64,000 nucleotides of DNA from Sporolactobacillus shoreicorticis. Its GTDB lineage: Bacteria > Bacillota > Bacilli > Bacillales > Sporolactobacillaceae. Shown here piece by piece: positions 35,134-44,200 of this stretch. How positions within the stretch are numbered: the stretch's first letter is position 1; the number at the start of each line of letters is the position of its first letter. The notes beneath the pieces were generated by a model that saw only the letters and a list, made by a program, of their open reading frames with translations, was not told the DNA's origin and made no database searches. The translations under genes and the position numbers were made by a program. The DNA lies in NCBI RefSeq assembly GCF_024125445.1, contig NZ_JAMXWM010000007.1, positions 62,001 through 126,000 of the forward strand, written 5' to 3'.

Positions 35134-36789
35134 ATGGATGAAATGCCATTTTGTGTGAAGGATGTGCTTGAACGCCCACTTTTTCAGCGAGCAGCATTAA
35201 TTGCGGGTGCACATGGTTTGTTTCGAGAAGTTCGCTGGGTGCACATTCTAGAAATTACCCATGCTGCTCCATACGTCAGCAAGCATGATTTGATTCTCAC
35301 AACCGGTATTTGGTTAAAGCGTTCGGTGAAATCCGGATTAGACTATATGCGTCAGATCATCGATCATGGTACCTCCGGGCTTTGCATTGAGTTCGGCACG
35401 ACGATTGATGAAATACCGGATAAGATCATCGCACTGTGTGATGCGTATGATTTTCCGCTCATTTTGTTCCGCCAGCCGATTCGTTTTGAAGAGATCACGC
35501 AAGACATTCATTCTTTTTTAATTAATCAGCACTTTGGTCTGCTGAAAAATTTGGAACAATTTTCTCAAAAACAGCAGCAGCTGATTCTGCAGAGTACGGA
35601 CATTCCTGCCATTTTGCGTCTTTTACAAAGTTACTCCGAAAGGCAAATTATCTATTTATCCACCATTGAGGCAAATAAATTTTATCCTTCTGTAACTAAA
35701 GAAAAGTCCGATATGATAAACGCTTTTTGCAATGAGAAGAAAAAAGCTTTTGACCATATTCAGGAGACCGAAATTTGGAAGATGGATGATACTTGCTATT
35801 TGCTCATCCAGCCGGTTGTCTGTTTTGGCCAAGTATTTTCCTGCGTCGGCATGGTTCTTCATCAAGCGCACCCCACCGAATATATGAAGCTGCTGATTGA
35901 TTATACCGCTAAAGCAGTAGCGACCGTGCTGCTGCGTACACAATTTCTTGAAGAGAAGATCCTGAGCAATCAGAATGAACTGATTCAGGATATTCTCAGC
36001 AAGCGTATCGAAAGCGAAGAGCAGGCACAGATGAGAATGGGGCTTCCATCGCCAAACGGAGAAAAATACATCTTTGTCGGAGGGGTTATCGAATTTGAGC
36101 ATAATGTGATCGAAGCTGGTCCGGAGCGTATGGAGGCCCGTAACCAGGATATTCTCGTTCTCACCCGGTCATTATTAAAACGCTATCAAATGCACCACCT
36201 GTTAATGATGAAAAATAATCAGATTTATTTTATTTGCGCTAAAGAACGCGTTACGGCGGAGTCGCTGACAGGACTGTACAAAAATGTCCAGGGCTTAATC
36301 GACGGACTGGAGAAGTATATTAATCAAGCGCTGCCCGGCTTAAACTTTCATGTCGGTATTGGAAAATCACGAACGCGTCTGTCTGAAGTGTGGATGAGTT
36401 TTAAAGAAGCGTATCAGGTGATCGAAATTTCTCAAACAGTACCTGCAATGGAAAAATGCTGCTTTTATGGAAACCTTGGCGTTTATCAGCTGCTTAACAC
36501 TGTTCCGGGCCCAATTCTGAATGAATTCATACATGATCAGCTGGGGCAGTTAATTGATTATGACCACAAGCACCATCTTAATTTAGTAGATACACTGTCT
36601 ATGTATTTTAAATGCATGGGTTCAAAAGGAGAAACAGCGAGGAAACTGTTCATTCACCGGCAAACCTTATACAATCGTCTGGAAAAAATTCGAGATATTC
36701 TCGGTAATGATTTCTTTGAACCGAATCGGCGCCACTGTCTGGAAATGGCACTGCTCGGCTATCCTTTGCAGGCCATTGAAGAACAATAA
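35134..36789 (+). CDS. adeR: PucR-family transcriptional regulator AdeR
   Basis: About 551 residues from ATG 35134, seven bases after GGGGGG (ATG 35131 possible). The N-terminal PucR domain contains EVRWVHILEITHAAPYVSKH and LILTTGIWLK. A GGDEF-like middle region follows. The C-terminus is the PucR helix-turn-helix (ETARKLFIHRQTLYNRLEKI). In B. subtilis the PucR protein AdeR activates the adjacent ald gene; the divergent position here is the same, so AdeR is the likely identity. Its activating signal is probably alanine. Confidence 0.9.
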   Translation: MDEMPFCVKDVLERPLFQRAALIAGAHGLFREVRWVHILEITHAAPYVSKHDLILTTGIWLKRSVKSGLDYMRQIIDHGTSGLCIEFGTTIDEIPDKIIALCDAYDFPLILFRQPIRFEEITQDIHSFLINQHFGLLKNLEQFSQKQQQLILQSTDIPAILRLLQSYSERQIIYLSTIEANKFYPSVTKEKSDMINAFCNEKKKAFDHIQETEIWKMDDTCYLLIQPVVCFGQVFSCVGMVLHQAHPTEYMKLLIDYTAKAVATVLLRTQFLEEKILSNQNELIQDILSKRIESEEQAQMRMGLPSPNGEKYIFVGGVIEFEHNVIEAGPERMEARNQDILVLTRSLLKRYQMHHLLMMKNNQIYFICAKERVTAESLTGLYKNVQGLIDGLEKYINQALPGLNFHVGIGKSRTRLSEVWMSFKEAYQVIEISQTVPAMEKCCFYGNLGVYQLLNTVPGPILNEFIHDQLGQLIDYDHKHHLNLVDTLSMYFKCMGSKGETARKLFIHRQTLYNRLEKIRDILGNDFFEPNRRHCLEMALLGYPLQAIEEQ

Positions 36790-36797
36790 AAAAGTAC

Positions 36798-36833
36798 AAG
36801 GTCGAAAGGGTTCTGATTACATGGACCTTTTTT
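36798..36833 (+). terminator. Terminator of adeR
   Basis: AAGGTC (36798-36803) pairs with GACCTT (36824-36829), with a T tract after it and room for an inner imperfect stem. Confidence 0.6.
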
Positions 36834-36884
36834 ATTGCTATACTGAGATTGTTCATCTTGTTTAAGACCGAAAGAAGGTTTTCC

Positions 36885-38624
36885 ATGAACTATCTGACTG
36901 TTTACTGGAAAAGATATAGAATCAGATTTTTATTGGCTATTTTTTTTCTGTCGCTCGAAGCTCTGTCAGATCTGCTGCAGCCGGCATTGATGGCGCGCAT
37001 TGTTGATCAGGGAATCGCACAGATGAATATGCCTCAGATTGAACGATACGGGCTTCTGATGCTGTTAATTACAGCAATCGGAGCAGTTTGTGCGAGTATG
37101 CGCAACATACTTTCGGGTATTGTATCACAGCGATTTGCCCAAGATCTGCGTCAAGATTTATACATAAAAATCCAAAGTTTGCCACAATCCGGAGTTGATC
37201 AATTGGGCAGTGCTTCACTGATTACTCGGCTCACAAACGATGTCACTCGGGTCCAAACCTTTGCCAATGGTCTCATGCGTATCATGGTCAAAGCACCTCT
37301 TGTCGGGATCGGCAGTCTGTTCATGGCTATTCACCTCAATGCGAGACTCTCACTGGTCTTGCTTGGAATTGCGCCGATGATTGCATCGCTAATCGTTTTG
37401 AATATGAAGATCAGCTATCCGTTTTTTCGAAACGTGCAGCTTGCACTTGATCGAGTCAACCGATCAATGCAGGATTATTTATCCGGTATTCGTGTTATAA
37501 AAGTCTTTAATCGTTCCGATTATGAACAGGAACGGTTTCAAATAAATAACAAAAAGCTCGGTCATCTTTCTTCTTCTGCTTCGAAGGTAGGAAGCATATT
37601 CAGTCCCATGATCAATCTGTCTGTAAACATCGGGATTCTGGCTATTCTATGGTTTGGAGGAATCGGTGTGAACCATGGAACAATGCAGGTCGGTTCGATC
37701 ATTGCTTTTACTAATTATATGATGCAGCTTCTGTTCGCGATTATGATGGTGAACAATGCCTTTAATATGCTTGTACGTGCAAAAGCTTCAGTGGAACGTA
37801 TTGGAGATGTAATGAATCACGAGTCGGATGAACGGTTTCCCAAAAAAACAAATCAGAAATTAGGTTGTGAAAACAGGGGAGCTCTTCATTTTCGAGATGT
37901 AACCTTCTCATTTTATAAGAATCAAGAACCCGTATTAAAAGATATTCATTTTCAGGTCAAGCCTGGAGAAACGCTTGGAATTATCGGGCCGATTGCTTCA
38001 GGAAAATCGACGCTTGCTCAATTGATTCTCCGTTTTTATGATCCTGATCGCGGGGAGATCCTTTTTAACGGACATGATATCAAAAATTATACAGAAGAAG
38101 AATTGCGGAAGAAAATAGCCATTGTGCCTCAGCGTCCGCTGCTTTTCAGTGGATCGGTCATTGAGAACATTCGTTGGGGGGATGATCAGGCGAGTAACGA
38201 GTCAGTCTATCAGGCGGCACAGATTGCGGATGCGGACCATTTTATCCGCCTGCTTCCACATGGCTATGAATCATTGATTGGTCAGGGAGGTGTCAATTTG
38301 TCCGGCGGACAGAAACAGCGCATCTCCATTGCGCGTGCCCTGATCCGTAAACCTGATCTTCTCATTTTGGATGATGCAACAAGCGCTGTGGATGCACATA
38401 CGGATAAAATGATTCGCTGCCGTTTAAGACAATCATTAAAAAGCATGACCTGTGTTATGATCTCTCAAAAAGTTTCTTCAATAAAAGATGCAGATCAAAT
38501 TGTGGTCATTAACGGTGGGCGTATTGAAGCCATCGGAAAACACGCTGATTTATTAACCCGCTCTTCGTTCTATCGGGAAGTTTGCGCGACACAGTTGAGT
38601 GATGGAGGGGTTCAGCATGGCTGA
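36885..38624 (+). CDS. Heterodimeric ABC exporter subunit with degenerate catalytic site
   Basis: A 579-residue half-transporter from ATG 36885, six bases after AGAAGG. It has a six-helix domain followed by an NBD with Walker A GPIASGKST (~368) and a canonical signature LSGGQKQRISIAR (~471). The Walker B ends LLILDDATSAVD (~495), with Asp in place of the catalytic Glu, and the switch His is Gln (MISQKVSS). These are the marks of the non-catalytic partner in heterodimeric exporters (BmrC/TM287 type). It overlaps the next gene by 8 nt; the two together should form one pump with a single working ATP site. Confidence 0.9.
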   Translation: MNYLTVYWKRYRIRFLLAIFFLSLEALSDLLQPALMARIVDQGIAQMNMPQIERYGLLMLLITAIGAVCASMRNILSGIVSQRFAQDLRQDLYIKIQSLPQSGVDQLGSASLITRLTNDVTRVQTFANGLMRIMVKAPLVGIGSLFMAIHLNARLSLVLLGIAPMIASLIVLNMKISYPFFRNVQLALDRVNRSMQDYLSGIRVIKVFNRSDYEQERFQINNKKLGHLSSSASKVGSIFSPMINLSVNIGILAILWFGGIGVNHGTMQVGSIIAFTNYMMQLLFAIMMVNNAFNMLVRAKASVERIGDVMNHESDERFPKKTNQKLGCENRGALHFRDVTFSFYKNQEPVLKDIHFQVKPGETLGIIGPIASGKSTLAQLILRFYDPDRGEILFNGHDIKNYTEEELRKKIAIVPQRPLLFSGSVIENIRWGDDQASNESVYQAAQIADADHFIRLLPHGYESLIGQGGVNLSGGQKQRISIARALIRKPDLLILDDATSAVDAHTDKMIRCRLRQSLKSMTCVMISQKVSSIKDADQIVVINGGRIEAIGKHADLLTRSSFYREVCATQLSDGGVQHG

Positions 38625-40464
38625 CAGGAATTCCGGCATAAACCGAACGAACAGCGCAATGACGCAAAGAGGCAGAGGGAAAAGGGGGCCGGCTCGATTT
38701 GCTCCAGTTGAAAAACCGAAACGAATACGAGAGACGCTGCGACGTTTAGGAAGTTATTTTTTTCAGGAAAAAAAGGCATTATGTACCGTATTTGGTTTTG
38801 TTCTTCTTGACTCGATCATTTCTTTGCTTATTCCTTATTTTATCGGACTGGCCATCAACCAAATTGGTGTCCGCGCCGGTGCTGTACATTTTTCAATGCT
38901 GATCCAGCTGCTTCTGGTTTTGGCTGTTTTTTATTTGGCTGACGGCCTGTTGACTTTTATTCAGGGGTGGCTCATGGCATCGGCAGGACAACGTATGGTC
39001 GTTGCACTTCGAGGAAGCCTTTTTGAAAAGCTGCAGAAGCTTCCAATCTCATTTTTTGACCGCCATAATCACGGTGAAATTATGAGCAGGCTGACCAATG
39101 ACATTGAAAATATTGATGTCACAATTTCTCAATCTACGGTGCAATTAATGAACGATGTGATCATGATTGCCGGTTCTCTGGTCATGATGATTTGGATCAG
39201 CCCGTCATTAACTCTGGCTAGTTTAATCATGGTTCCGCTTGTTATTATCCTTACAAAAACAATTGCTGTTCGTACCTCCAAGTTGTTTGTGGAGCAGCAA
39301 AAGGAATTGGGAACATTAAACGGACATATTGAAGAATCTATTTCTGGTCTGTCAGTTATTAAAGCATTCAGTCATGAACAAAAGGAAATCGAGCGTTTTA
39401 CACAAATGAATCAGCGACTGACCGACGTCGGCATGCACGCACAAATTTGGTCCGGATATTTAATGCCATTAATGAATGTCATCAATAATCTGGGCTTTGC
39501 CGCGGTTGCCTCAGTCGGCGGATTTTTGGCAGTTAAAAAGATGATTACCATTGGCATGATCGCAAGTTTCCTCACCTACTCGCGGCAATTTTCAAGACCT
39601 TTAAATGATGTGGCCAGCATTTTCAACACATTGCTATCCGCAATTGCTGGTGCTGAACGTGTTTTCGATATCATGGAACAAAAAGAGGAAGTTCCGGATC
39701 AAATAAACGCACGGCCGATCAGCAGCAAAACCTGCAAGGGCGACATTGATTTTTATAATGTCTCATTTGGTTACAGTCCGAAAAGAATGATTGTGAAGCA
39801 GGTTTCTTTTCATGCGCGCGCAGGGGAAACCATTGCACTGGTTGGCCCAACAGGTGCAGGTAAGACGACACTTGTAAATTTACTGACGCGTTTTTATGAA
39901 CCGAACTTCGGCTCGATTCGTGTTGACGGCATTCCAATTACCAATTATAGACGCGCGGATTACAGAAGCCTATTCGGCATGGTGCTTCAGGATACTTACC
40001 TGTTTCACGGCAGCTTTAAAGATAATTTACGATACGGACGGCTTGATGCAACGGATGAAGAGATAAAACGCGCTGCCATTGCAGCGCATGCAGATTCATT
40101 CATTATGGCAACTGAACACGGATATGGCACGATGCTTCAGGGCAGCGGAGAAAATTTGAGCGAGGGACAGAAGCAGTTGCTTACGATTGCCCGTGCCGTG
40201 CTCTCTAATCCGGCGATTCTGATTATGGACGAAGCAACGAGCCATGTCGATACACAAACTGAACACGAAATACAAGAAGGCATGCGGCAGTTGATGAGTG
40301 GACGAACGAGCATCATCATTGCGCATCGACTGTCTACGATTCGTCATGCGGATCTAATTCTTGTTGTCGAGGACGGAATGATTGCCGAGCAGGGAAGACA
40401 CGAGGAATTATTGGAGAAAAAAGGGATCTATTTCTCAATGTACAGCGACCAATTTTCAGTCTGA
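38617..40464 (+). CDS. Heterodimeric ABC exporter subunit with consensus catalytic site
   Basis: A 615-residue half-transporter from ATG 38617 (GGAGGGG six bases upstream; the ATG at 38599 is not needed). A basic, Arg/Gly-rich N-terminal extension of about 50 residues precedes the membrane domain. The NBD has Walker A GPTGAGKTT (~409), the altered signature LSEGQ (~513) and an intact Walker B LIMDEATSHVD (~537) with His in IIAHRLST. Its altered signature faces the partner's degenerate Walker site, so the defects lie in the same composite site. This is the BmrD/TM288-like member. Substrate unknown, probably drugs or lipids. Confidence 0.9.
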   Translation: MADRNSGINRTNSAMTQRGRGKRGPARFAPVEKPKRIRETLRRLGSYFFQEKKALCTVFGFVLLDSIISLLIPYFIGLAINQIGVRAGAVHFSMLIQLLLVLAVFYLADGLLTFIQGWLMASAGQRMVVALRGSLFEKLQKLPISFFDRHNHGEIMSRLTNDIENIDVTISQSTVQLMNDVIMIAGSLVMMIWISPSLTLASLIMVPLVIILTKTIAVRTSKLFVEQQKELGTLNGHIEESISGLSVIKAFSHEQKEIERFTQMNQRLTDVGMHAQIWSGYLMPLMNVINNLGFAAVASVGGFLAVKKMITIGMIASFLTYSRQFSRPLNDVASIFNTLLSAIAGAERVFDIMEQKEEVPDQINARPISSKTCKGDIDFYNVSFGYSPKRMIVKQVSFHARAGETIALVGPTGAGKTTLVNLLTRFYEPNFGSIRVDGIPITNYRRADYRSLFGMVLQDTYLFHGSFKDNLRYGRLDATDEEIKRAAIAAHADSFIMATEHGYGTMLQGSGENLSEGQKQLLTIARAVLSNPAILIMDEATSHVDTQTEHEIQEGMRQLMSGRTSIIIAHRLSTIRHADLILVVEDGMIAEQGRHEELLEKKGIYFSMYSDQFSV

Positions 40465-40470
40465 TCACTA

Positions 40471-41709
40471 TTAAGTTTTAGGCAGAGGTTGTTTCCCATC
40501 AAACTCGTTTAAACTATGTTCCCACTTAATTGCGCTTAAATAAAATGACATGAATTGTTTGCTTGTCAGTGCATTCTTTTCAATGAATAGACGAACTTTA
40601 TCCCAATTTGCCTGTTCAAAATTGATGACTGCGGCTAGACTGTTTTTAAGTTCATTTGGAACACCAAGCAGCGCATCTCGAATCAATGGATTCAGAGGCA
40701 ATTTCGTTAAAATGGCTTGCATGGGCTGGTTTAAAATCTGATCAAGGGAGGAGAAAATACCAGTAATAAAATAGTCCGCTGCATCATGTTCCTTTTTTGT
40801 CATGACTGCGATTCGCTCAAGCATTTTTCCACGGATAAGCGACCGCTTAATGAGCTCGGCGTTTTCAACATGCTCAAAGCCTTTGATCATCATGATCTGA
40901 ATCCACTGAGCCATCTCCTTTGCGCCGATACGCGCTAATGCTTGCCGAACAGAATGAATCGGATATTTCGATCCATATTGGATGGTATTGGCCGCATGCA
41001 ATAATTTATAGGTGAGACCAACGTCCGCATGAATGAGTTTGACAATACGGTCTAAATCCGGATCCGGCTGGCGTAATTCATTGAGAATCCGAATCAAAAC
41101 CGTTTGCTGGTAGCCGATCTCTTTAGCATTGACCATCAGAGGCCTGCTGAAAAAGTAGCCTTGAAAGAGATCATACCCCATTGCAAGGGCAAAACGATAA
41201 TCCAGCATGGTTTCAACTTTTTCGGCAAGAAAAGTTTTTTTGCCGTGATATTTTTGGATCAGGCGTATTTGATCTTTAATATTTGCCCGAGAGAATTCTA
41301 CTTTGATCATGTCAGCAAGATTTATTAATTCTTCATAGCCTTTGCGTCCAAAAATAAAATCATCAAGTGCTAAAATATATCCGTCCCTTTTCAGCGAACG
41401 GCATGCTTCAATCACCTCATGACTAGGACGCACGCGTTCCAATATTTCAACAATGATTTTCTTTTTTGGCAGAAGTCGAGGCAGCTGCTGAATGAGAAAG
41501 TCCTCCGGAAAATTAATAAATCCATGGGTGCCTTCAATTAATTCATCAAAGCCAATGACGAGAACCGAATTTGCGAGAAGTGACGCGGTTGCATGGCGAT
41601 CACTTGATCCGCTGAATGCGTTTGTATTATTCTTCCGATAAAGTAATTCGTAACCAAAGAGCTTCATTTTTCGATCAAGAATCGGTTGGCGAGCTACATA
41701 AATATCCAT
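40471..41709 (-). CDS. EAL-HDOD signalling protein (YuxH-like)
   Basis: A 412-residue protein. The N-terminal EAL-like domain (~1-200) starts MDIYVARQPILDRKMKLFGY. The motif is changed from E-A-L to E-I-L (IVEILERV), and several metal ligands of active c-di-GMP phosphodiesterases are not apparent, so it is probably inactive. The C-terminal HDOD domain (~205-390) includes LIHADVGLTYKLLHAANTIQ and SVRQALARIGAKEMAQW. B. subtilis YuxH has this architecture. A role in c-di-GMP sensing or stress signalling is inference. It is convergent with the ABC exporter, only six bases apart. A possible promoter lies upstream (TTTACA-N16-TATTTT, minus strand 41755-41728). Confidence 0.9.
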   Translation of the reverse strand: MDIYVARQPILDRKMKLFGYELLYRKNNTNAFSGSSDRHATASLLANSVLVIGFDELIEGTHGFINFPEDFLIQQLPRLLPKKKIIVEILERVRPSHEVIEACRSLKRDGYILALDDFIFGRKGYEELINLADMIKVEFSRANIKDQIRLIQKYHGKKTFLAEKVETMLDYRFALAMGYDLFQGYFFSRPLMVNAKEIGYQQTVLIRILNELRQPDPDLDRIVKLIHADVGLTYKLLHAANTIQYGSKYPIHSVRQALARIGAKEMAQWIQIMMIKGFEHVENAELIKRSLIRGKMLERIAVMTKKEHDAADYFITGIFSSLDQILNQPMQAILTKLPLNPLIRDALLGVPNELKNSLAAVINFEQANWDKVRLFIEKNALTSKQFMSFYLSAIKWEHSLNEFDGKQPLPKT

Positions 41710-41884
41710 AGGATCATCATCTCGTTCAAAATATTTTTTTAATAAATCGTGTAAAATTTAATTGAGTCATTCAACTAAGGATGACAGATCTTAATTGTCA
41801 ATGCAGTGACTGAATATTTTGAGCCTTTTTACCTATGCTATCACGTTTATTTTTCATACACAATCATCTTTTAGCGGGTTTATC

Positions 41885-42598
41885 CTACCCTCTTTTTCCC
41901 CACCGGTTCGTACGCATATCTAAATGATTGATTGCGGCAAAAAAAAGTGTGAAGAAGTAGTAGACAATACATATGTAGCATGCGGAAAGTAAAGAAAAAC
42001 CAACTGAGAAAAAGGTGATATGGCCGGAAAGAAGGGCGACAAATCGAGCCGGGTAAAAAAGATCCCAGGAGTTGAGTTGCAAAAATCTGCCGATATACAT
42101 GGCAAAGCCGCTTAAGATGAAAATAAAAAACATCATCAATTGAGAAAGCGGATAAGCATATTTTTGCAGGAATCGATGATGAACGATCCATAAAGAGAGC
42201 ATGCCGGCACATGTTCCGATAAAAATGCCGGTACCGATTTGAATAAGGCTTAACCAGGACAGAAAATCAGTAGAATAAGTAAACGAGTGTTCCGTTCCAA
42301 AATAGAAGGAAATTCGCTGCAAATGAATGAAGTCGGTAACCAGATATGGCGCATTCGGAAAGAAAATAAGCCATAGAAATGCAAGCAGCCATGTACGCAG
42401 CCAATCATGCGCATTGTCGGCAAGACACATCCAAATTGCGAAAAACAGCGGAAGAAGTGACAAGAGCAGATTCCAGAGCATCATGACATGTATTGTCCGT
42501 TTAGTGAACACGTATAAAAGCAAGCTGATCAGAATGTAGAAACCAGCACAATAAATGATTGGGTTAGGTGCATGCCGCCTTTTCCTTTTACGGAACAT
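41885..42598 (-). CDS. DUF1361 membrane protein
   Basis: A 237-residue protein with about seven hydrophobic helices. The DUF1361 landmarks are FFPNAPYLVTDFIHL (~81-95) and GRFLQLNSWDLF (~172-183). The N-terminus is basic (MFRKRKRRH), placing it inside. Function of the family is unknown. It is a single leftward gene divergent from the men operon. Confidence 0.85.
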   Translation of the reverse strand: MFRKRKRRHAPNPIIYCAGFYILISLLLYVFTKRTIHVMMLWNLLLSLLPLFFAIWMCLADNAHDWLRTWLLAFLWLIFFPNAPYLVTDFIHLQRISFYFGTEHSFTYSTDFLSWLSLIQIGTGIFIGTCAGMLSLWIVHHRFLQKYAYPLSQLMMFFIFILSGFAMYIGRFLQLNSWDLFYPARFVALLSGHITFFSVGFSLLSACYICIVYYFFTLFFAAINHLDMRTNRWGKRG

Positions 42599-42702
42599 AT
42601 AATCGAAATCCTTTCAATGATGGTTGCCGATCTCCCTAGGATTATATTAATCTCGGACAAGTTTTACTCATGTTCTTCTTTTTAAGTACCATTACTTTGA
42701 AA

Positions 42703-42732
42703 TTGACAGATATCCTTGAGAAGGGTTATCTT
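42703..42732 (+). promoter_or_regulatory. Probable promoter of the men operon
   Basis: TTGACA (42703-42708), 18-nt spacer, TATCTT (42727-42732), about 50 nt before menF. Confidence 0.5.
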
Positions 42733-42787
42733 AAAAAAGACATAAATTGTTCACATTGAAAGCGACATCAGACATCAGGTGATAAAA

Positions 42788-44200
42788 GTGATAGTAATCG
42801 ATGATACAGATTTATATCATGAAATTTGTTCTGCGATTGACAAAGCTAAAGCAACAGGCGGGAAACATGTGGTTAGTGAAATAAAAGAAATTGAGTTAAC
42901 AGATCCCATCCGCTTCTATGATGCCGCCGGAAAACGATATCACGGCAAACGCTTTTTCTGGGAGAACCAAACAGACGGACAAATCCTGATAGGAGCAGGC
43001 ATTGCTGCTTGTATCACAACAAGGCGCGGGGAAAATTATGCTGCGATGCAAAATCAATGTGGCAATTTATTAAGTACGGCGCGTGTTTTAGGTCCCACGG
43101 AAGCGGAGGCAACGGGACCGCTTCTGGTCGGCGGATTTGCCTTTGAGGCGGAAAAACAGCCTTCTGAGGACTGGGCATCTTTTGGCTCCGGCTACTTTTT
43201 CCTTCCCGTGTTTTTATTAACGATTCAAAAGGGACACTGCTATCTGACACGATCGATTGTCTGCACCTCTCAGGACGATGCCGGTCAGTTAACTCAGCGG
43301 CTGAAACATGAAGAGAAAGAATTATTCAGTTCTCTAAATGCTGAAGCTCCTGATCTTAACGTGTTTAACTCACTGATCAAGCAAACCGATCAAGAGACAC
43401 AAGCATGGAATCAACTCGTTGAAGAAGCAATTCAAACCATGGGAGAGAGCGGATTAAAGAAGGTGGTACTTGCGCGTTCCCGAAGGCTGCTCTATCAAAA
43501 CGAGCTTTCGAGCGAGCAGCTGATCCAGGCTCTTCGCGAGCAGCAAGAACAAACCTGTCTGTTTTGTCTTGAGAAAGGTGCTTCGGCTTTTGTCGGGGCG
43601 ACTCCGGAACGATTGATCAAAAAGCAGGCCCGAACTATTTATTCGGCGTGTCTTGCCGGATCGGCAGCGCGTGGAGACACAGATAAAGAAGATACAAGTC
43701 TTGGAGAATGGCTGCTTAATGATCGTAAAAATCGTCTCGAACATCACTATGTTGTTTCTATGGTTCGTGATTCTCTTCATGATCTTTGTGAACAGCTGAC
43801 GGTCCCGGAACGGCCCAGACTAATGAAGAATAAAAATATTCAGCATTTGTATACACCGGTGGAAGGAATTTGCAATAAATCGGCATCGATTTTTGATTTC
43901 ATAAAGCGCCTGCATCCGACGCCTGCACTGGGCGGACTACCACGAAAACAGGCCTTATCTTGGATAAGGGAACATGAATCACTTGACCGCGGGTACTATG
44001 CTGCGCCAATCGGCTGGTGCGATGGGCGTGACAACGGAGAGTTCTATGTCGGCATACGCTCAGCACTGCTTCGTGGAAAGGAAGCAGTGCTGTTTGCCGG
44101 ATGCGGTGTGCTGAAGGATTCAATACCAGAGCAGGAATACAAAGAAACTGCCATTAAATTTCACCCGATGCTCGATGCACTTTCAGGGAGGCATATATGA
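42788..44200 (+). CDS. menF: Isochorismate synthase (menaquinone)
   Basis: About 470 residues. The chorismate-binding domain is C-terminal, with LHPTPALGGLPRKQALSWIR and the metal-binding GCGVLKDSIPEQEYKET region. It converts chorismate to isochorismate, the first step of menaquinone synthesis. Translation may start at GTG 42788, with AGGTGAT just upstream, or at GTG 42779, which lacks a ribosome site. The stop overlaps the menD start by 4 nt (ATGA). Confidence 0.92.
   Translation: MIVIDDTDLYHEICSAIDKAKATGGKHVVSEIKEIELTDPIRFYDAAGKRYHGKRFFWENQTDGQILIGAGIAACITTRRGENYAAMQNQCGNLLSTARVLGPTEAEATGPLLVGGFAFEAEKQPSEDWASFGSGYFFLPVFLLTIQKGHCYLTRSIVCTSQDDAGQLTQRLKHEEKELFSSLNAEAPDLNVFNSLIKQTDQETQAWNQLVEEAIQTMGESGLKKVVLARSRRLLYQNELSSEQLIQALREQQEQTCLFCLEKGASAFVGATPERLIKKQARTIYSACLAGSAARGDTDKEDTSLGEWLLNDRKNRLEHHYVVSMVRDSLHDLCEQLTVPERPRLMKNKNIQHLYTPVEGICNKSASIFDFIKRLHPTPALGGLPRKQALSWIREHESLDRGYYAAPIGWCDGRDNGEFYVGIRSALLRGKEAVLFAGCGVLKDSIPEQEYKETAIKFHPMLDALSGRHI

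Noticed and set aside
41885-42212. Second leftward frame overlapping the DUF1361 gene
   Set aside because: It is a shadow in another frame of the gene at 41885-42598, without a ribosome site.
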